Shown: positions 8,263 through 16,777 of the stretch, piece by piece
How positions within the stretch are numbered: the first letter of the stretch is position 1
How the letters are laid out: each line of letters begins with the position of its first letter
Assembly (NCBI GenBank): GCA_002307175.1
Contig: DBTS01000108.1
Coordinates: forward strand, 1-33,456
Length of the DNA stretch: 33,456 nucleotides
Origin: Rhodocyclaceae bacterium UBA1310
GTDB lineage: Bacteria > Pseudomonadota > Gammaproteobacteria > Burkholderiales > Rhodocyclaceae
Reading direction: 5' to 3'
Translations under genes and position numbers: made by a program
Notes under the pieces: generated by a model
The model's database searches: none
The model's input: the letters and a program-made list of their open reading frames with translations, nothing else
Told to the model about the DNA's origin: nothing

Positions 8263-8931
8263 ATGAACTCGGTCATCCGCAACAACCAGGCCTCGAATGC
8301 CTACCAGAAGCTGGCATTCGACCAGTTCGATGCGCCGCCGCCCCTCCCCCAGCCGGTGGAGCCGGAAGTGCCAGTCGAAGCAGCATCGAACTCGCTGGAG
8401 ATCGCGCCCGGCGTGAGCCTGCCGACCCTGGAAGATGTGGAGCGCATCCATCAGGATGCGCAGCAGGAAGGCTACGCGGCGGGCTACGAGGAAGGCACTG
8501 CGAGGGGGCGCCTGGAGGCGGCCGAGCTGCATCAGCTCGTGCAGTCACTCGATACTGCGATGTCCACACTGGATCAGGAAATCGCCGAGGAAATTCAGGC
8601 GCTGGCGATTGAAATCGCACGCCAGGTGGTGCGCGAAACGCTCTCCACACGCCCGGAATCGGTTCTCACCGTGATCCGTGAAGCACTGCAAAGCCTGCCG
8701 CAGCAGAGCGCGGTGATCCACGTCAATCCGGAAGACATACAACTGGTGAAACGCTACATGGAGGAGCACTTCAGTTCGATCGACCAGCGTGTAGTGGAAG
8801 ACACCAATGTTTTGCGCGGCGGTTGTGTCATTGAATCATCAGGTGGGCAGATTGATGCCCAGGTGCAAACCCGCTGGCGACGGGTGGTGGAAAATCTGAC
8901 GCACAGCGCCAAGGAATTTCTCGACGAATGA
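8263..8931 (+). CDS. fliH: Flagellar export ATPase regulator FliH
   Basis: FliH (222 residues) dimerises, holds the FliI ATPase and docks it to the C-ring through FliN. Evidence is position between fliG and fliI, the length, and the central GYAAGYEEGTARG stretch with the GxxxG-type pattern typical of FliH. A long helical region (about 80-140) precedes the C-terminal domain that resembles the delta subunit of F-ATPases (LAIEIARQVVRETL and VIHVNPEDIQLV). Its stop overlaps the fliI start by four bases (ATGA), which indicates coupled translation. The N-terminal 50 residues are Pro/Glu-rich and poorly conserved, as usual for the family. Confidence 0.92.
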   Translation: MNSVIRNNQASNAYQKLAFDQFDAPPPLPQPVEPEVPVEAASNSLEIAPGVSLPTLEDVERIHQDAQQEGYAAGYEEGTARGRLEAAELHQLVQSLDTAMSTLDQEIAEEIQALAIEIARQVVRETLSTRPESVLTVIREALQSLPQQSAVIHVNPEDIQLVKRYMEEHFSSIDQRVVEDTNVLRGGCVIESSGGQIDAQVQTRWRRVVENLTHSAKEFLDE

Positions 8932-10340
8932 GCTCAAGCGAACATTTCGGCCCGGTCTGGCGCAACTTCCTTTCCGACTGCCACAAGATCACGCTCGCCT
9001 CCACACCTTATCAGGTGCTGGGCCGGCTGACGCGCATCAATGGCTTGGTGATGGAAGCAGCAGGGCTGAAACTGCCGCTGGGCTCTGGTTGCCGCATCAT
9101 CGTGCCGGGGGGCGGCCAGGTGGAAGCCGAAGTGGTCGGCTTCAATGGCGAACGCCTGTACATGATGCCTACCGATGATGTCTTCGGGCTGGCCCCGGGG
9201 GCACACGTGATGCCCACCGAACCCGTGCAGCCCCATCCGAATGCCAATGAGCGCGTGGAACCCCGCCGGCGTGCCTCGGATCGCGCCAAGCACCTGCCTG
9301 TCGGCGACGAACTGCTTGGCCGTGTGGTAGATGGTGCCGGGCGCCCACTTGACGCGCTCGGCCCACTCACCACCACACACACCCGCTCGCTGCAGAGCCG
9401 CCCGATCAACCCGCTGGCGCGTGCTTCGATCACGCGCAGCCTGGACGTCGGCATCCGCGCCATCAATGCCCTCATGACCGTGGGACGGGGACAGCGCGTG
9501 GGCCTCTTCGCCGGCTCGGGCGTAGGTAAATCCGTGCTCATCGGCATGATGGCGCGCTTTACTTCGGCAGACGTGGTGGTGGTCGGGCTGATCGGCGAAC
9601 GTGGCCGCGAAGTGAAGGAATTCATCGAACAAAACCTCGGCCAGGAAGGTCTGGCCCGCTCGGTGGTGGTTGCCGCGCCTGCCGACACCAGCCCACTGAT
9701 GCGCCTGCAGGGTGCAGCGTATGCCACCACGATTGCCGAGTATTTCCGTGACCAGGGCAAGCAGGTGCTGCTGATCATGGATTCGCTGACGCGCTATGCC
9801 ATGGCCCAGCGCGAAATTGCGCTGGCCATCGGCGAACCCCCTGTGACACGTGGCTACCCGCCATCCGTATTTGCGCGCCTGCCGGCACTGGTTGAACGGG
9901 CAGGCAACGGCCCCGATGGAGGCGGATCCATCACCGCTTTCTATACTGTACTGGCGGAAGGCGACGATCAGCAGGATCCTATCGCCGACTCGGCGCGTGC
10001 CATTCTGGACGGGCACTTTGTGCTTTCACGCACGCTCGCCGATCAGGGCCACTATCCGGCCCTGGATATCGAGCAATCCATTTCGCGAGCGATGCATGGC
10101 CTGATCCGGCCCAGTCACTTTGATCTGGTACGCCGCTTCAAGATGCTGTTTTCGCGCTATCAGCGCTCGCGTGACCTGATCGCCGTAGGCGCCTATCAAC
10201 CCGGCGGCGATGCACAACTTGATGAGGCGGTAAAGATGTACCCGGCTCTGGAGAAGTTCCTGCAACAGGGCATCGAAGAGCGTGCTGAGTACGAAACCAG
10301 TCTCGCCCAACTGCACGCCCTGTTCGGCAAGAAAATGTAG
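8928..10340 (+). CDS. fliI: Flagellum-specific ATPase FliI
   Basis: FliI is the hexameric ATPase of the flagellar type III export apparatus, homologous to the F1 beta subunit. The 470-residue protein has an N-terminal beta-barrel, Walker A within GLFAGSGVGKSVLIGMM (about 192-208), the conserved GLIGERGREVKEF, Walker B within VLLIMDSLTRYAMAQREIALAIGEPP, and the C-terminal helical domain (PSHFDLVRRFKMLFSRYQ) used with FliJ and the export gate. It is intact and of family length. It starts inside the last codons of fliH. Confidence 0.98.
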   Translation: MSSSEHFGPVWRNFLSDCHKITLASTPYQVLGRLTRINGLVMEAAGLKLPLGSGCRIIVPGGGQVEAEVVGFNGERLYMMPTDDVFGLAPGAHVMPTEPVQPHPNANERVEPRRRASDRAKHLPVGDELLGRVVDGAGRPLDALGPLTTTHTRSLQSRPINPLARASITRSLDVGIRAINALMTVGRGQRVGLFAGSGVGKSVLIGMMARFTSADVVVVGLIGERGREVKEFIEQNLGQEGLARSVVVAAPADTSPLMRLQGAAYATTIAEYFRDQGKQVLLIMDSLTRYAMAQREIALAIGEPPVTRGYPPSVFARLPALVERAGNGPDGGGSITAFYTVLAEGDDQQDPIADSARAILDGHFVLSRTLADQGHYPALDIEQSISRAMHGLIRPSHFDLVRRFKMLFSRYQRSRDLIAVGAYQPGGDAQLDEAVKMYPALEKFLQQGIEERAEYETSLAQLHALFGKKM

Positions 10341-10374
10341 CCCCTTCGCGGTCTGACGGAATCACGGATCAAGC

Positions 10375-10833
10375 ATGAACAGCCATAGAACCCCGCTCAA
10401 GACACTCCAGGATCTGGCCCATACCCGCGTGGATGAGGCCACCCGCCGCCTTGGTGAGCTGATCGCCAGCGAGCAGGCCTGCGAAGTGAAGTTGCAGATG
10501 CTGCAGAAATACCGCGCCGAATACCATGAACGCTTCATGGAAACGGCACGCAACGGCATCGACCCGAACGCCTGGCGGAATTATTCGAGTTTTCTCGCCC
10601 GCCTGGATGATGCGATCAATTCCCAGCAGCAGGTGGTGGCACGCTCCCGCACCGCCACGGCCACCGGACAACAGACCTGGGTTTCCGAGAATACCCGCGC
10701 CAAAGCCTTCGACACCCTCTCGCAACGGCAACTTTTGCAGGAAACCAAGCTGCTGAACAAGCACGAACAGCAACAGAACGACGAGCACGCCATCCGGAAT
10801 TTCAGGCGCCATCACGAAGAAGGCGGCACCTGA
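10375..10833 (+). CDS. fliJ: Flagellar export protein FliJ
   Basis: FliJ (152 residues) is the coiled-coil stalk protein that inserts into the FliI hexamer and contacts FlhA, promoting use of the proton gradient for export. The sequence is almost wholly helical, rich in Gln, Arg, Glu and Ala, with heptad-like spacing and no hydrophobic core segment. This matches the family and its usual length of about 147 residues. The call rests mainly on position directly after fliI and on composition, since FliJ is weakly conserved. The N-terminal LKTLQDLAHTRVDEATRRLGEL resembles FliJ N-termini. Confidence 0.9.
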   Translation: MNSHRTPLKTLQDLAHTRVDEATRRLGELIASEQACEVKLQMLQKYRAEYHERFMETARNGIDPNAWRNYSSFLARLDDAINSQQQVVARSRTATATGQQTWVSENTRAKAFDTLSQRQLLQETKLLNKHEQQQNDEHAIRNFRRHHEEGGT

Positions 10834-10914
10834 ACTGCAAAATCTGAAGCGGCAACAGCAGACTGGCATAGCCTTTGCTGAATTGAGGACACAGCATTGT
10901 CCAGGAAGTGCCTC

Positions 10915-12141
10915 ATGACTGCCGCCAATATCAATTTCGCCGTACCGACAGCCAGCAACCCGCTGCCGAACCTCTCGGCCAGCCAGGCTAACGGAGCCTC
11001 TGTACAAAGCGGAGAGCAGAGCTTTTCGCGGGTGCTCCAATCTCGCGAGAACGCCTCTTCCGGCAATCAGACAGACAAGGCCAATCAGTCCGCAGGCAAG
11101 GACAACGCCGCCAGCGAGGCTGGCAAACAGCCTGCCGACGCCAAGAACGCCAAGTCTGCCAACGATCAGCAGTCTTCCACCGACTCCCCGCAAGAAGCGG
11201 CCCAGAAGGCGGCCCAGGCCGCTCAGACCGGCCTCTCCAAGCCAGCCATCAAGGCAGGCGCAGGCAGCAGTGGTTTGCTGACAGATACAAGTACCACTGA
11301 CAGCGACGCCACGCTGGCGACGCAGCCGGATGCCAGCCTGCTGGCGGCGATGACGGCAGCAAACATGGCCGCCCAACCGGCAAGCACTGCCGCCAAAGCC
11401 TTGCCGACCGGCATTGAAAGCCCTCCCACTGAAGGGCAGACGGATCTTTCGAGCCTGCTGCCTGAAGGTACACCGGAGGATGCAGGCAAGCTCAAGGATC
11501 TGTTCCAACTGGCCTCGGCCGATGTGCCGGGCAAGCTGGACGCAGCACCTGCCAGCGGCAAGGAAGGCAATTTCAGCGCCGCCCTCAATACGGCACTGGA
11601 TAATCAGGGCAGCACGCTCACCGCATCGAACCAGTTGGGCGCCGCGGTCAACAGCGCCGCAACTCAGCCGACAGCCACCACTTCCCGTCAGGTGGTTGCC
11701 ACCCCGGTGGCTACCCAGGGCTGGGCAGACGAAGTCGGACAAAAAGTCAGCTGGGCAGCCCATAACGGCAATGGCCGGGCAGAACTGATTCTCACCCCGG
11801 CGCACATGGGGCGTATCGAAGTTTCCATCAACATGAACGGCGATCAGGCCAGCGCCAACTTCGTTGCCGCCAACGCAGCCACTCGTGAGGCGCTGCAGGA
11901 TGCAATGCCGCAGTTGCGCGAAGTGCTCGCAAATTCGGGCATCCAGCTGGGACAGGCCAATGTCAGCACAAATTCGGGTGGCCAGGCCTGGAATGGAGGC
12001 TCGGGCCAATCCAGCTTCAATTCCGGTACGTACGCCTCCGGCAAAGACAGTTCGGCAGACACGCCGGTGGATGCGCTGACGAGCAGAAGCCGCGGGGCCT
12101 GGGTGCTCAGCGGAAACGGTCTGGTAGACACTTTTGCGTAA
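10915..12141 (+). CDS. fliK: Flagellar hook-length control protein FliK
   Basis: FliK is a secreted molecular ruler that stops hook growth and switches export to filament-type substrates. It has about 408 residues from the ATG at 10915, which has AGGAAG six bases upstream; the in-frame TTG at 10897 is less likely. The first two thirds are low-complexity, rich in Ala, Ser, Gln, Asn and Thr, as expected for an extended ruler. The C-terminal switch domain is recognisable from about residue 265, with ELILTPAHMGRIEVSINMNG and REALQDAMPQLREVLANSGI followed by QLGQANV. It ends the fliF-to-fliK run. Confidence 0.93.
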   Translation: MTAANINFAVPTASNPLPNLSASQANGASVQSGEQSFSRVLQSRENASSGNQTDKANQSAGKDNAASEAGKQPADAKNAKSANDQQSSTDSPQEAAQKAAQAAQTGLSKPAIKAGAGSSGLLTDTSTTDSDATLATQPDASLLAAMTAANMAAQPASTAAKALPTGIESPPTEGQTDLSSLLPEGTPEDAGKLKDLFQLASADVPGKLDAAPASGKEGNFSAALNTALDNQGSTLTASNQLGAAVNSAATQPTATTSRQVVATPVATQGWADEVGQKVSWAAHNGNGRAELILTPAHMGRIEVSINMNGDQASANFVAANAATREALQDAMPQLREVLANSGIQLGQANVSTNSGGQAWNGGSGQSSFNSGTYASGKDSSADTPVDALTSRSRGAWVLSGNGLVDTFA

Positions 12142-12181
12142 GGGATGTCACAAATTTTATTATTGAAAATCCGCCAGTTGC

Positions 12182-12200
12182 AGCCTGATGCAGGCTATTT
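12182..12200 (+). terminator. Weak hairpin after fliK
   Basis: AGCCTG (12182-12187) and CAGGCT (12191-12196) form a six-pair stem with a three-base loop, followed by ATTTT. This is a short stem with a poor T-run, so at best it is a weak terminator separating fliFGHIJK from fliLMN. A sigma-54 promoter candidate follows it. Confidence 0.3.
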
Positions 12201-12254
12201 TGGAGCCAATACCCTTCATTAAGGGCCGGCAAAGTCCGTTATTTAGAGCTTGGA

Positions 12255-12270
12255 TGGCGTAGTTTGTGCG
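12255..12270 (+). promoter_or_regulatory. Candidate sigma-54 promoter for fliLMN
   Basis: TGGCGTAGTTTGTGCG has GG at 12256-12257 and GC at 12268-12269, separated by the required ten bases, with TGGC at -24 and TGC at -12. It lies about 46 bases before the fliL ATG, leaving room for a start near 12281. Sigma-54 control fits the nearby FlrB/FlrC pair. The central positions deviate from the consensus TGGCAC, so it may be moderate in strength. Confidence 0.6.
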
Positions 12271-12315
12271 CCACAATGACATTTACAACGGAATTGAAAC
12301 GGGAGAGTTCCCATC

Positions 12316-12903
12316 ATGGCAAGCGGCAAGGAAACAAAAAAGGAAGAAGCACCCGCGGGCGAGGTAGCGCCCAAGAAGAGCAAGAAGATGTTGATCATCA
12401 TCGTGGGTGCGGTGGTGTTGGTGGCTGTCATCGCGGTGGCAGCTGTCATGCTCCTGGGCAAGAAGAAGGGCGATGCCGCCGAAGGCAAGGAAGATGCAGA
12501 GGAAACCACATCGGCTGCACACCCCAAGTTTGATCCGCACAAGCCACCGGTTTTCGTGGCGCTGGAGCCTTTCACGGTGAATCTGGCATCAGAGGATGGC
12601 AATGAACAATTCCTGCAGGTGGTGGCTTCACTGCGTGTGGGCGATGAGAAGATCGGTGAAGAAGTGAAGGCCTTCATGCCGCAGATCCGCCATGAAGTGC
12701 TGTCGCTGCTTGCCGGCAAGAAGCCTTCGGAAATCACCTCCCCCGACGGCCGCGAACAGTTGGCCAGTGATATCAAGGATATCTGCAACGAAGTGATGGG
12801 CTGGGAACCGCCTGCCACGAAGAAGAAAAAGAAGGGGGCCGCAGCGGAAGAGGCCACCGGACCAGTGATTTCCGTTTATTTCACCCAGTTCATCGTGCAG
12901 TAG
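12316..12903 (+). CDS. fliL: Flagellar basal body-associated protein FliL
   Basis: FliL is a single-pass inner-membrane protein that rings the stator and supports torque or stator engagement. The 195-residue protein has a Lys/Glu-rich cytoplasmic N-terminus, one transmembrane helix (about 28-50, LIIIVGAVVLVAVIAVAAVML), a charged linker, and the periplasmic FliL domain beginning at FVALEPFTVNLASEDGNEQF, which contains the LQVVASLRVGDEK signature. A Lys-rich insert (ATKKKKKGAAAEEA) near the C-terminus is unusual, but the end ISVYFTQFIVQ is typical. The ATG has GGGAGAG upstream. It is the first gene of fliLMN, behind a sigma-54 promoter candidate. Confidence 0.95.
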   Translation: MASGKETKKEEAPAGEVAPKKSKKMLIIIVGAVVLVAVIAVAAVMLLGKKKGDAAEGKEDAEETTSAAHPKFDPHKPPVFVALEPFTVNLASEDGNEQFLQVVASLRVGDEKIGEEVKAFMPQIRHEVLSLLAGKKPSEITSPDGREQLASDIKDICNEVMGWEPPATKKKKKGAAAEEATGPVISVYFTQFIVQ

Positions 12904-12931
12904 CTGGCGGACGCAGGATGCGAGGCAGATC

Positions 12932-13963
12932 ATGAGTCAAGACTTTCTCTCCCAGGAAGAGGTTGATGCGCTACTCAAGGGCGTCACCGGAGAGCTTGAC
13001 GAGCCTGAACAGGCCGGCGAGGATGGTTCCGGCGTACGCAATTACAATCTTGCGACGCAGGAACGTATCGTCCGTGGGCGCATGCCCACGCTGGAACTGA
13101 TCCATGAACGCTATGCCCGCTACCTGCGTATCGGCCTGTTCAACTACATGCACCGCAACGCGGAAGTTTCGGTTGGCCCGATCCGCGTGCAGAAATACAG
13201 CGAGTTCGTGCGTAACCTGGTGGTGCCCACGAACCTCAATCTGGTGCTGGCCAAACCACTGCGTGGCACGGGCCTGATCGTGTTCGATCCGAATCTGGTG
13301 TTTCTGGTAGTCGACAACATGTTCGGCGGTGATGGACGCTTTCACACCCGTGTTGAAGGGCGGGATTTCACCGCCACCGAGCAACGCATCATCCAGGGCT
13401 TGTTGCGCGTGGTATTCGCCGAATACGAGCGCGCCTGGTCCCCCGTGTTCCAGCTGCAGTTCGAATACATCCGCAGTGAAATGAACTCGCAGTTTGCAAA
13501 CATCGCCACCCCCAGCGAAATCGTGGTGGCCACCACATTCACGCTGGAGTTTGGTGGCGCGCAGGCCGACATGCACATCTGCTTCCCGTATTCGATGGTG
13601 GAGCCGATCCGCGACATTCTCTACAGCTCGATGCAGTCCGACCACATCACGCAGGACAAACGCTGGGTGAGCCTGATGTCCAAGCAGATCAACGGGGTGG
13701 ATATCTGCCTTACTGCGAAACTTGGCACCACAAAGGTCAGCCTGCGCGACATCGTGAATTTCAAGGTTGGGGACATCGTTCCGCTGGAAATCCCGGAAGA
13801 CATCGAGGCTCACGTTGATGGCGTGAAGGTGCTCGAATGCAAGTATGGTATCCAGGGCGGACACTATGCGCTGAAGGTGGAACGTTTCGTGCGTCCGGAA
13901 GACACGGAGATCAACCTGATGGCAGCCAAGTTGGGCGTCCAAGGAGAGGCAAATCATGACTGA
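12932..13963 (+). CDS. fliM: Flagellar motor switch protein FliM
   Basis: FliM forms the C-ring wall and binds phosphorylated CheY to switch rotation direction. The 343-residue protein starts with the conserved CheY-binding peptide (LSQEEVDALL, residues 6-15). Next comes the middle domain with ERIVRGRMPTLELIHERYAR and a GGDG-containing loop (DNMFGGDGRFHTR). It ends in a SpoA/FliN-like domain (VSLRDIVNFKVGDIVPLEIP). Length and motifs are complete. Its last codons overlap the start of fliN by eight bases. Confidence 0.98.
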   Translation: MSQDFLSQEEVDALLKGVTGELDEPEQAGEDGSGVRNYNLATQERIVRGRMPTLELIHERYARYLRIGLFNYMHRNAEVSVGPIRVQKYSEFVRNLVVPTNLNLVLAKPLRGTGLIVFDPNLVFLVVDNMFGGDGRFHTRVEGRDFTATEQRIIQGLLRVVFAEYERAWSPVFQLQFEYIRSEMNSQFANIATPSEIVVATTFTLEFGGAQADMHICFPYSMVEPIRDILYSSMQSDHITQDKRWVSLMSKQINGVDICLTAKLGTTKVSLRDIVNFKVGDIVPLEIPEDIEAHVDGVKVLECKYGIQGGHYALKVERFVRPEDTEINLMAAKLGVQGEANHD

Positions 13964-14405
13964 AGAAGACACCGGCAACGACGAAAACGCGATCAGCGAA
14001 GACGACTGGGCTGCTGCCATGCAGGAGCAGGCCGTGGCCGACGCCGCGCCGGAGGCGGTTGCAGGCAGCAATCCTTTTGGTGCCTCAGCCGCGCAACCGG
14101 CAGTGTTCCAGAGCTTCGAAGGTGGCCCTGGCCCATCCAGCATGAACGATTACGAGCTGATCCTGGATATCCCGGTGCACCTCACTGTGGAGCTGGGCCG
14201 CACACGCATCTCGATCCGCAACCTGCTGCAACTGGCCCACGGCTCGGTGGTGGAACTCGATGCCCTGGCAGGGGAGCCGATGGATGTGCTGGTCAACGGC
14301 ACATTGATCGCCCAGGGGGAAGTGGTGGTGGTCAACGACAAGTTCGGGATCCGCCTGACCGATATCATCACGCCGTCCGAACGTGTGCGCAAACTGCGTA
14401 ACTGA
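13956..14405 (+). CDS. fliN: Flagellar motor switch protein FliN
   Basis: FliN (149 residues) forms the bottom of the C-ring and also anchors the FliH-FliI export complex. A variable acidic N-terminal extension (about 1-60) precedes the SpoA domain, visible as ILDIPVHLTVELGRTRISIRNLLQLAHGSVVELD, followed by EPMDVLVNGTLIAQGEVVVV and FGIRLTDIITPSERVRKL. This is a textbook FliN C-terminus. It overlaps fliM, and a strong intrinsic terminator follows. Confidence 0.98.
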   Translation: MTEEDTGNDENAISEDDWAAAMQEQAVADAAPEAVAGSNPFGASAAQPAVFQSFEGGPGPSSMNDYELILDIPVHLTVELGRTRISIRNLLQLAHGSVVELDALAGEPMDVLVNGTLIAQGEVVVVNDKFGIRLTDIITPSERVRKLRN

Positions 14406-14429
14406 CGCACTCAGACTCTCCGCCCCAAA

Positions 14430-14459
14430 AACCAGGTTAACAACCTGGTTTTTCTTTTG
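14430..14459 (+). terminator. Rho-independent terminator after fliN
   Basis: AACCAGGTT (14430-14438) and AACCTGGTT (14442-14450) form a perfect nine-pair stem with a three-base loop, followed by TTTCTTTT. It begins 24 bases after the fliN stop and closes the fliLMN unit before the chemoreceptor gene. Confidence 0.9.
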
Positions 14460-14571
14460 CGTCTGACAAAACGCAAATAAAGGCAAACAACTGTGACCGG
14501 GCACTCAAGCCGCAGCCCTTCAAACCGTTACACCTAAGTAATAACCCTATATTGGTCTTTCAGGAGTCTGC

Positions 14572-16206
14572 ATGCGCAACAACCAGCCTGTCACGCACAG
14601 TGAAGCCATTCTTCCAGAAGGCGCGTTCATTTACTCACGAACCGATCTGAAGGGTGTTATCACTGAGGCCAACAAGGCCTTTGCAGACATCAGTGGATTC
14701 GAACAGGCTGAAATGATTGGCCAGCCGCACAATCTGATCCGCCACCCCGATATGCCGGCGCAGGCGTTTGCCGACATGTGGGAAAACCTCAAGGTTGGGC
14801 GCCCCTGGAAAGGGGTGGTCAAAAACCGGCGCAAGGATGGCGGCTTTTACTGGGTGGTCGCAAATGCTTCCCCGGTGCGTGAAAATGGCCGCATCGTGGG
14901 CTATCAGTCGGTGCGTACACGCCCGTCACGCGAGCAGATCGCCGCAGCAGAAGCCGCTTATGCACGCCTGCGCGAGGGTAGCCAGGCCATCCGGGTGCAG
15001 GAAGGGCGCGTGGTGCCAAACCGCAGCCCGCTGGTTGACCGCCTGATCTCGCACCAGTCCAGACTGTTCGGCTTCGCGCTACTGACGACCCTCACCGGCC
15101 TCATCAGCGTGGCCTCATCCGGCGCCACCAGCGGTTTTCTGCACGACGCGGGGATCTGTGCTTCAGTGCTTTCCTTGCTGGCCAGCCTGTATATGCTGCT
15201 GATGTATCTGCCATCAGCCATGCGCCGCATGAACAACGTGCTGAATTTTCTCAACGAGGTGCTCAACACGGGAGACCTCACCAAGACGCTCGTGCCCACC
15301 AAGAATGATCTGATCGGGGCCATTGCGAGTGGCGCGGATATTCTAGTCTCGTCCATGCGTGCCACCCTGCAGATCATGGATGATGCCACCCGCGAGGTGG
15401 CCGAAACCACCTCGGTGCTGGATCAATCGGTACACGAACAGACTGTCGCAGCTACCGCACAGAGCGAGACAACCTCGAACGCGGCAGCGGGCGTGGAAGA
15501 AATGACGGTTTCGATCAATGGTGTGGCAGAGCATGCAGCCAATACCGCCCAGACCGCCAACAGCACGGGAAACACGGCCAAGACCGGGGCAGATCTTTCG
15601 ATCAAGGCCAAGAAGACCATTGAAACGCTCTCTGCAACCGTATCGCGCTCGGCTGAAACCGTCGAGCTACTCGGCGAACGCACCACGGAAATCGGCAAGA
15701 TCGCAGCCGTGATCAAGGAAATTGCCGATCAGACCAACCTGCTCGCGCTAAATGCCGCAATCGAGGCTGCACGCGCTGGCGAACAGGGGCGCGGGTTCTC
15801 GGTAGTGGCCGACGAAGTTCGCAAGCTCGCCGAACGCACCGCAGGTGCCACGCGGGAGATCGAGCACATGATCCATCAGATCAACACCGATACGGATATC
15901 GCTGTGGCAAGCATGCGCGAGAGTGCCGGGCAGATGGAAATTAGCGTGACGCTCGTCAACAATGCCCATGAAACCCTGGTTACCATCAATACCGAGATGG
16001 AACACACCGTCCAGATGATGAACGATATTTCACACTCCTCCGCCGAGCAAGGGTCGGCCATGACGGCGATGTCGCAAGGCATCGAACGCCTCGCCCGCCT
16101 GACGGAAGACAATCTGGAAACCGCCCGGATCACCGAACAGTCCTCGGTCACCGTGCAGGCCAATGTGGAGCGCATGCGCAAGGCTGTGGCCCTCTACCGG
16201 ACCTGA
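14572..16206 (+). CDS. PAS-domain methyl-accepting chemotaxis protein (Aer-like)
   Basis: This 544-residue receptor probably senses redox or energy state and signals to CheA/CheW. An N-terminal PAS domain (about 15-115) contains the Aer-like features GVITEANKAFADISGF, GQPHNLIRHPDMP and WKGVVKNRRKDGGFYWV, which suggest FAD binding as in Aer. Two closely spaced transmembrane helices (about 165-182 and 193-213) give a short hairpin with almost no periplasmic domain. A HAMP-like segment and the signalling tip follow (EIADQTNLLALNAAIEAARA and GRGFSVVADEVRKLAERT). The ATG has AGGAG five bases upstream. It sits between fliN and fliO with terminators on both sides, so it is its own transcription unit. 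No clear sigma-28 promoter was seen. The ligand or cofactor is inferred from family resemblance only. Confidence 0.93.
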   Translation: MRNNQPVTHSEAILPEGAFIYSRTDLKGVITEANKAFADISGFEQAEMIGQPHNLIRHPDMPAQAFADMWENLKVGRPWKGVVKNRRKDGGFYWVVANASPVRENGRIVGYQSVRTRPSREQIAAAEAAYARLREGSQAIRVQEGRVVPNRSPLVDRLISHQSRLFGFALLTTLTGLISVASSGATSGFLHDAGICASVLSLLASLYMLLMYLPSAMRRMNNVLNFLNEVLNTGDLTKTLVPTKNDLIGAIASGADILVSSMRATLQIMDDATREVAETTSVLDQSVHEQTVAATAQSETTSNAAAGVEEMTVSINGVAEHAANTAQTANSTGNTAKTGADLSIKAKKTIETLSATVSRSAETVELLGERTTEIGKIAAVIKEIADQTNLLALNAAIEAARAGEQGRGFSVVADEVRKLAERTAGATREIEHMIHQINTDTDIAVASMRESAGQMEISVTLVNNAHETLVTINTEMEHTVQMMNDISHSSAEQGSAMTAMSQGIERLARLTEDNLETARITEQSSVTVQANVERMRKAVALYRT

Positions 16207-16248
16207 TCAAAAAAACTGTTTCACCTCACCAAAGAGCATATTGACACT

Positions 16249-16273
16249 GGGCGGCAGGATTTGCCGCCCTTTT
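16249..16273 (+). terminator. Rho-independent terminator after the chemoreceptor gene
   Basis: GGGCGGCA (16249-16256) pairs perfectly with TGCCGCCC (16262-16269) across a five-base loop and is followed by TTTT and further T-rich sequence. It lies about 45 bases after the receptor stop codon. Confidence 0.85.
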
Positions 16274-16351
16274 GCCTCTCTTTTTCGCCCCTCTCTTTGG
16301 GTCTTGCAGGCCTAAGCTTCACAGTGTTCCGTATCGCCACGGTCACACACT

Positions 16352-16777
16352 GTGAAACTCCCCTACCTGAAACTCCTGCCTCTGCTGATCCTGCTGCCTG
16401 CGCCTGCCCTGGCCCAGACATCGATGCCGTCTGCCGCTGGCAGCCTGCTGCAGATGCTCTTCGGCCTGGGTATCACCCTGGCCGTGCTCTTCGCTGCGCT
16501 GACGCTGCTCAAACGCCTGCAGGGCGCGCGGGCCAAACAACCCGGCGCTCTGCGGGTGATCAGCGCTACCTCTGTCGGGCCACGCGAGCGCGTGGTGCTG
16601 GTGGCTGTCGGCAAACAGGTGCTGGTGGTGGGGGTGGCGCCTGGGCGGGTCAGCGCCCTGCATACACTCTCGATCGATGATCTGCCGATTCCCCCGGACA
16701 CCCCCTCCATGCCCATGCCGGGCGGAGACTTTGCACGCCGTCTCAAGCAGGTGGTGGAGCGCTACCGTGAAAAGTAA
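16352..16777 (+). CDS. fliO: Flagellar biosynthesis protein FliO
   Basis: FliO (141 residues) is the accessory membrane protein that helps assemble the FliP ring of the export gate. A signal-like N-terminus (LLPLLILLPAPALAQ) is followed by one transmembrane helix (about 33-51, MLFGLGITLAVLFAALTLL). The cytoplasmic FliO domain contains RVISATSVGPRERVVLVAVG and KQVLVVGVAPGRVSAL. The start is the GTG at 16352, with a weak ribosome site. Its end overlaps the fliP start by 11 bases. Position before fliPQR supports the call. Confidence 0.92.
   Translation: MKLPYLKLLPLLILLPAPALAQTSMPSAAGSLLQMLFGLGITLAVLFAALTLLKRLQGARAKQPGALRVISATSVGPRERVVLVAVGKQVLVVGVAPGRVSALHTLSIDDLPIPPDTPSMPMPGGDFARRLKQVVERYREK

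Noticed and set aside
10369..12009. A 546-codon open frame antisense to fliJ and fliK
   Set aside because: It is a Gly/Cys/Arg-rich shadow opposite two well-placed flagellar genes.
14446..14460. Sigma-54-like TGG-N10-GC before the chemoreceptor gene
   Set aside because: The match arises from the arm and T-run of the fliN terminator and lacks the CAC of the -24 element.
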